In this document: positions 63,330 to 64,000 of the stretch, piece by piece
How positions within the stretch are numbered: the first letter of the stretch is position 1
Layout of the letters: each line of letters begins with the position of its first letter
Source of the DNA: Paludisphaera rhizosphaerae
GTDB lineage: Bacteria; Planctomycetota; Planctomycetia; Isosphaerales; Isosphaeraceae
Length of the DNA: 64,000 bases
Assembly: GCF_011065895.1 (NCBI RefSeq)
Contig: NZ_JAALCR010000020.1
Coordinates: 82,031-146,030 of the forward strand
Reading direction: 5' to 3'
Notes under the pieces: model-generated
Told to the model about the DNA's origin: nothing
Databases searched by the model: none
The model's input: the letters and a program-made list of their open reading frames with translations, nothing else
Translations under genes and position numbers: made by a program

Positions 63330-63772
63330 ACAACGCAGATCGTTTCATCGGCGAATATAGAATTGATCAGCCGTATCTAAAGGACGATTGGATTCCAGTG
63401 GTTGAGCATGTGATTCGCAAACTATCGGAATTCCTCGACACTCCTATCCGGGCTTTGTCATCAGCCAGTAAACACATGGAGACGTGGGCGGGGCTGGACA
63501 TAGAAAGCGACGGATGTTTTGCCGGCGGAGTAAAGTTGTCATGGAAAGGAAGTCTCGCCGCATCGGTCGAGAAGGACCCTCGAGACAATAAATTTCAGGC
63601 TATAGTATTTTTGTTCAGCCACGACAAGCTTATGACAACGTCAGACAGACGAGAATGTCTGTATCTCGAATATCTTGTCAAAAATGGCGTCGGCGAATGG
63701 GGGTTTAAAGGATGGTGCTGGGATGAATTTGAAGAATTTACAAGATACTACGGTCTTGAGCGTGGTTTCTAG
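63326..63772 (+). CDS. Immunity-like protein, copy 2
   Basis: A 148-aa protein (GTG start) nearly identical to copy 1: NNADRFIGEYRIDQPYLKDD, WIPVVEHVIRKLSEFLDTPI, FSHDKLMTTSDRRECLYLEY. The GTG at 63326 overlaps the TGA of the toxin-like ORF, so translation is coupled. Differences from copy 1 are mainly single substitutions (for example HEW to DDW, CGPERGV to YGLERGF), consistent with duplication followed by drift. Function inferred from context only. Confidence 0.7.
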   Translation: MNNADRFIGEYRIDQPYLKDDWIPVVEHVIRKLSEFLDTPIRALSSASKHMETWAGLDIESDGCFAGGVKLSWKGSLAASVEKDPRDNKFQAIVFLFSHDKLMTTSDRRECLYLEYLVKNGVGEWGFKGWCWDEFEEFTRYYGLERGF

Positions 63773-63825
63773 CTTGAGCTAGGGGTGCCAGCCGGGTTGG
63801 GACGAAGGGGGAGGAAAAGGGAAAA

Positions 63826-64000
63826 GGGGACATTGCTAAAGAAAAGGGGAAAGGAAAGGGGAAAGGGGACATTGCTAGAAAAGGGGAGGAAGGGGAAAGG
63901 GAAGGGGAAAGGGGACATTGCTAAATTCTCTGATTGACTAGGTAATTTAGGGGAAGGGGAAAGGGGACATTGCTAAATTCTCTGATTGACTAGGTAATTT
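63826..64000 (+). repeat. GGGGACATTGCT repeat cluster
   Basis: GGGGACATTGCTA occurs at about 63826, 63865, 63911 and 63963, embedded in AAGGGGAAAGGGG purine-rich runs. The last two lie in 47-bp identical direct repeats (63902-63948 and 63954-64000; ends TTGACTAGGTAATTT), period 52 bp, cut by the window edge. The same core ends the IS4-like element (62417, and inverted at 63111). This is repeat-element DNA, perhaps REP-like. Confidence 0.75.

Overview
The window looks like a chromosomal segment of a GC-rich planctomycete, most likely family Isosphaeraceae (Singulisphaera/Paludisphaera-like). The signs are paired DUF1549/DUF1553 and DUF1501 proteins, large PVC-type cytochrome c/dehydrogenase fusions, LEPR-XLL-like N-terminal motifs on secreted proteins, Tat-type leaders on many periplasmic enzymes, and a PEP-CTERM protein. 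The genus is an inference from content; I ran no search.

Layout. (1) 1-2505, minus strand: end of a MoxR / DUF58 / membrane-protein operon, with decayed minus-strand coding remnants (GldG-like) upstream to about 3480. (2) 4063-19764, plus strand: a long exopolysaccharide locus with a priming sugar transferase, three probable glycosyltransferases, two sugar-nucleotide epimerases/reductases, a WcaF-type acetyltransferase, a Wzz/Wzc-like protein whose kinase site is degenerate, a HlyD-like adaptor, a Wzx-type flippase, a phosphoribosyltransferase and HAD phosphatase pair, a GH16 glycanase and a Wzy/O-antigen-ligase-like protein. Many genes are joined by 4-base ATGA overlaps. It is closed by a convergent secreted beta-helix protein (19826-22954) whose C-terminus is a nearly identical 495-bp tandem duplication. 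(3) 24126-37144: DUF1549/DUF1553 and DUF1501 pair, DMT exporter with Lrp regulator, PaiB-like protein, a myo-inositol oxygenase operon with two tiny membrane proteins and a sugar-transporter-like protein, an esterase plus sugar isomerase pair, and a double-SnoaL/HTH fusion. (4) 37862-46875: a 1387-aa LamG/dehydrogenase/cytochrome c/ThuA fusion, a PEP-CTERM protein, an HDAC-like deacetylase, and a Met/Cys-extreme small protein (45026-45490) lying between two Rrf2-type regulators. (5) 46978-57943: DegT-like aminotransferase, an amidohydrolase pair, two paralogous RTX-repeat proteins, and a second DUF1549/DUF1501 operon with a PPC-type protein. (6) 58261-64000: tRNA-Ala(CGC), an MFS exporter, then an accessory, more AT-rich tail. 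The tail holds a deleted REP-type transposase, two copies of an immunity-like gene separated by a wrecked IS4-like element, a truncated toxin-like ORF, and repeats built on GGGGACATTGC.

The two regions most deserving follow-up are the Met/Cys-rich protein with its Rrf2 neighbours and the duplicated AT-rich toxin/immunity-like module at the right end. The polysaccharide locus is familiar in outline but has unusual parts: a pseudo-BY-kinase and embedded phosphoribosyltransferase and HAD genes.
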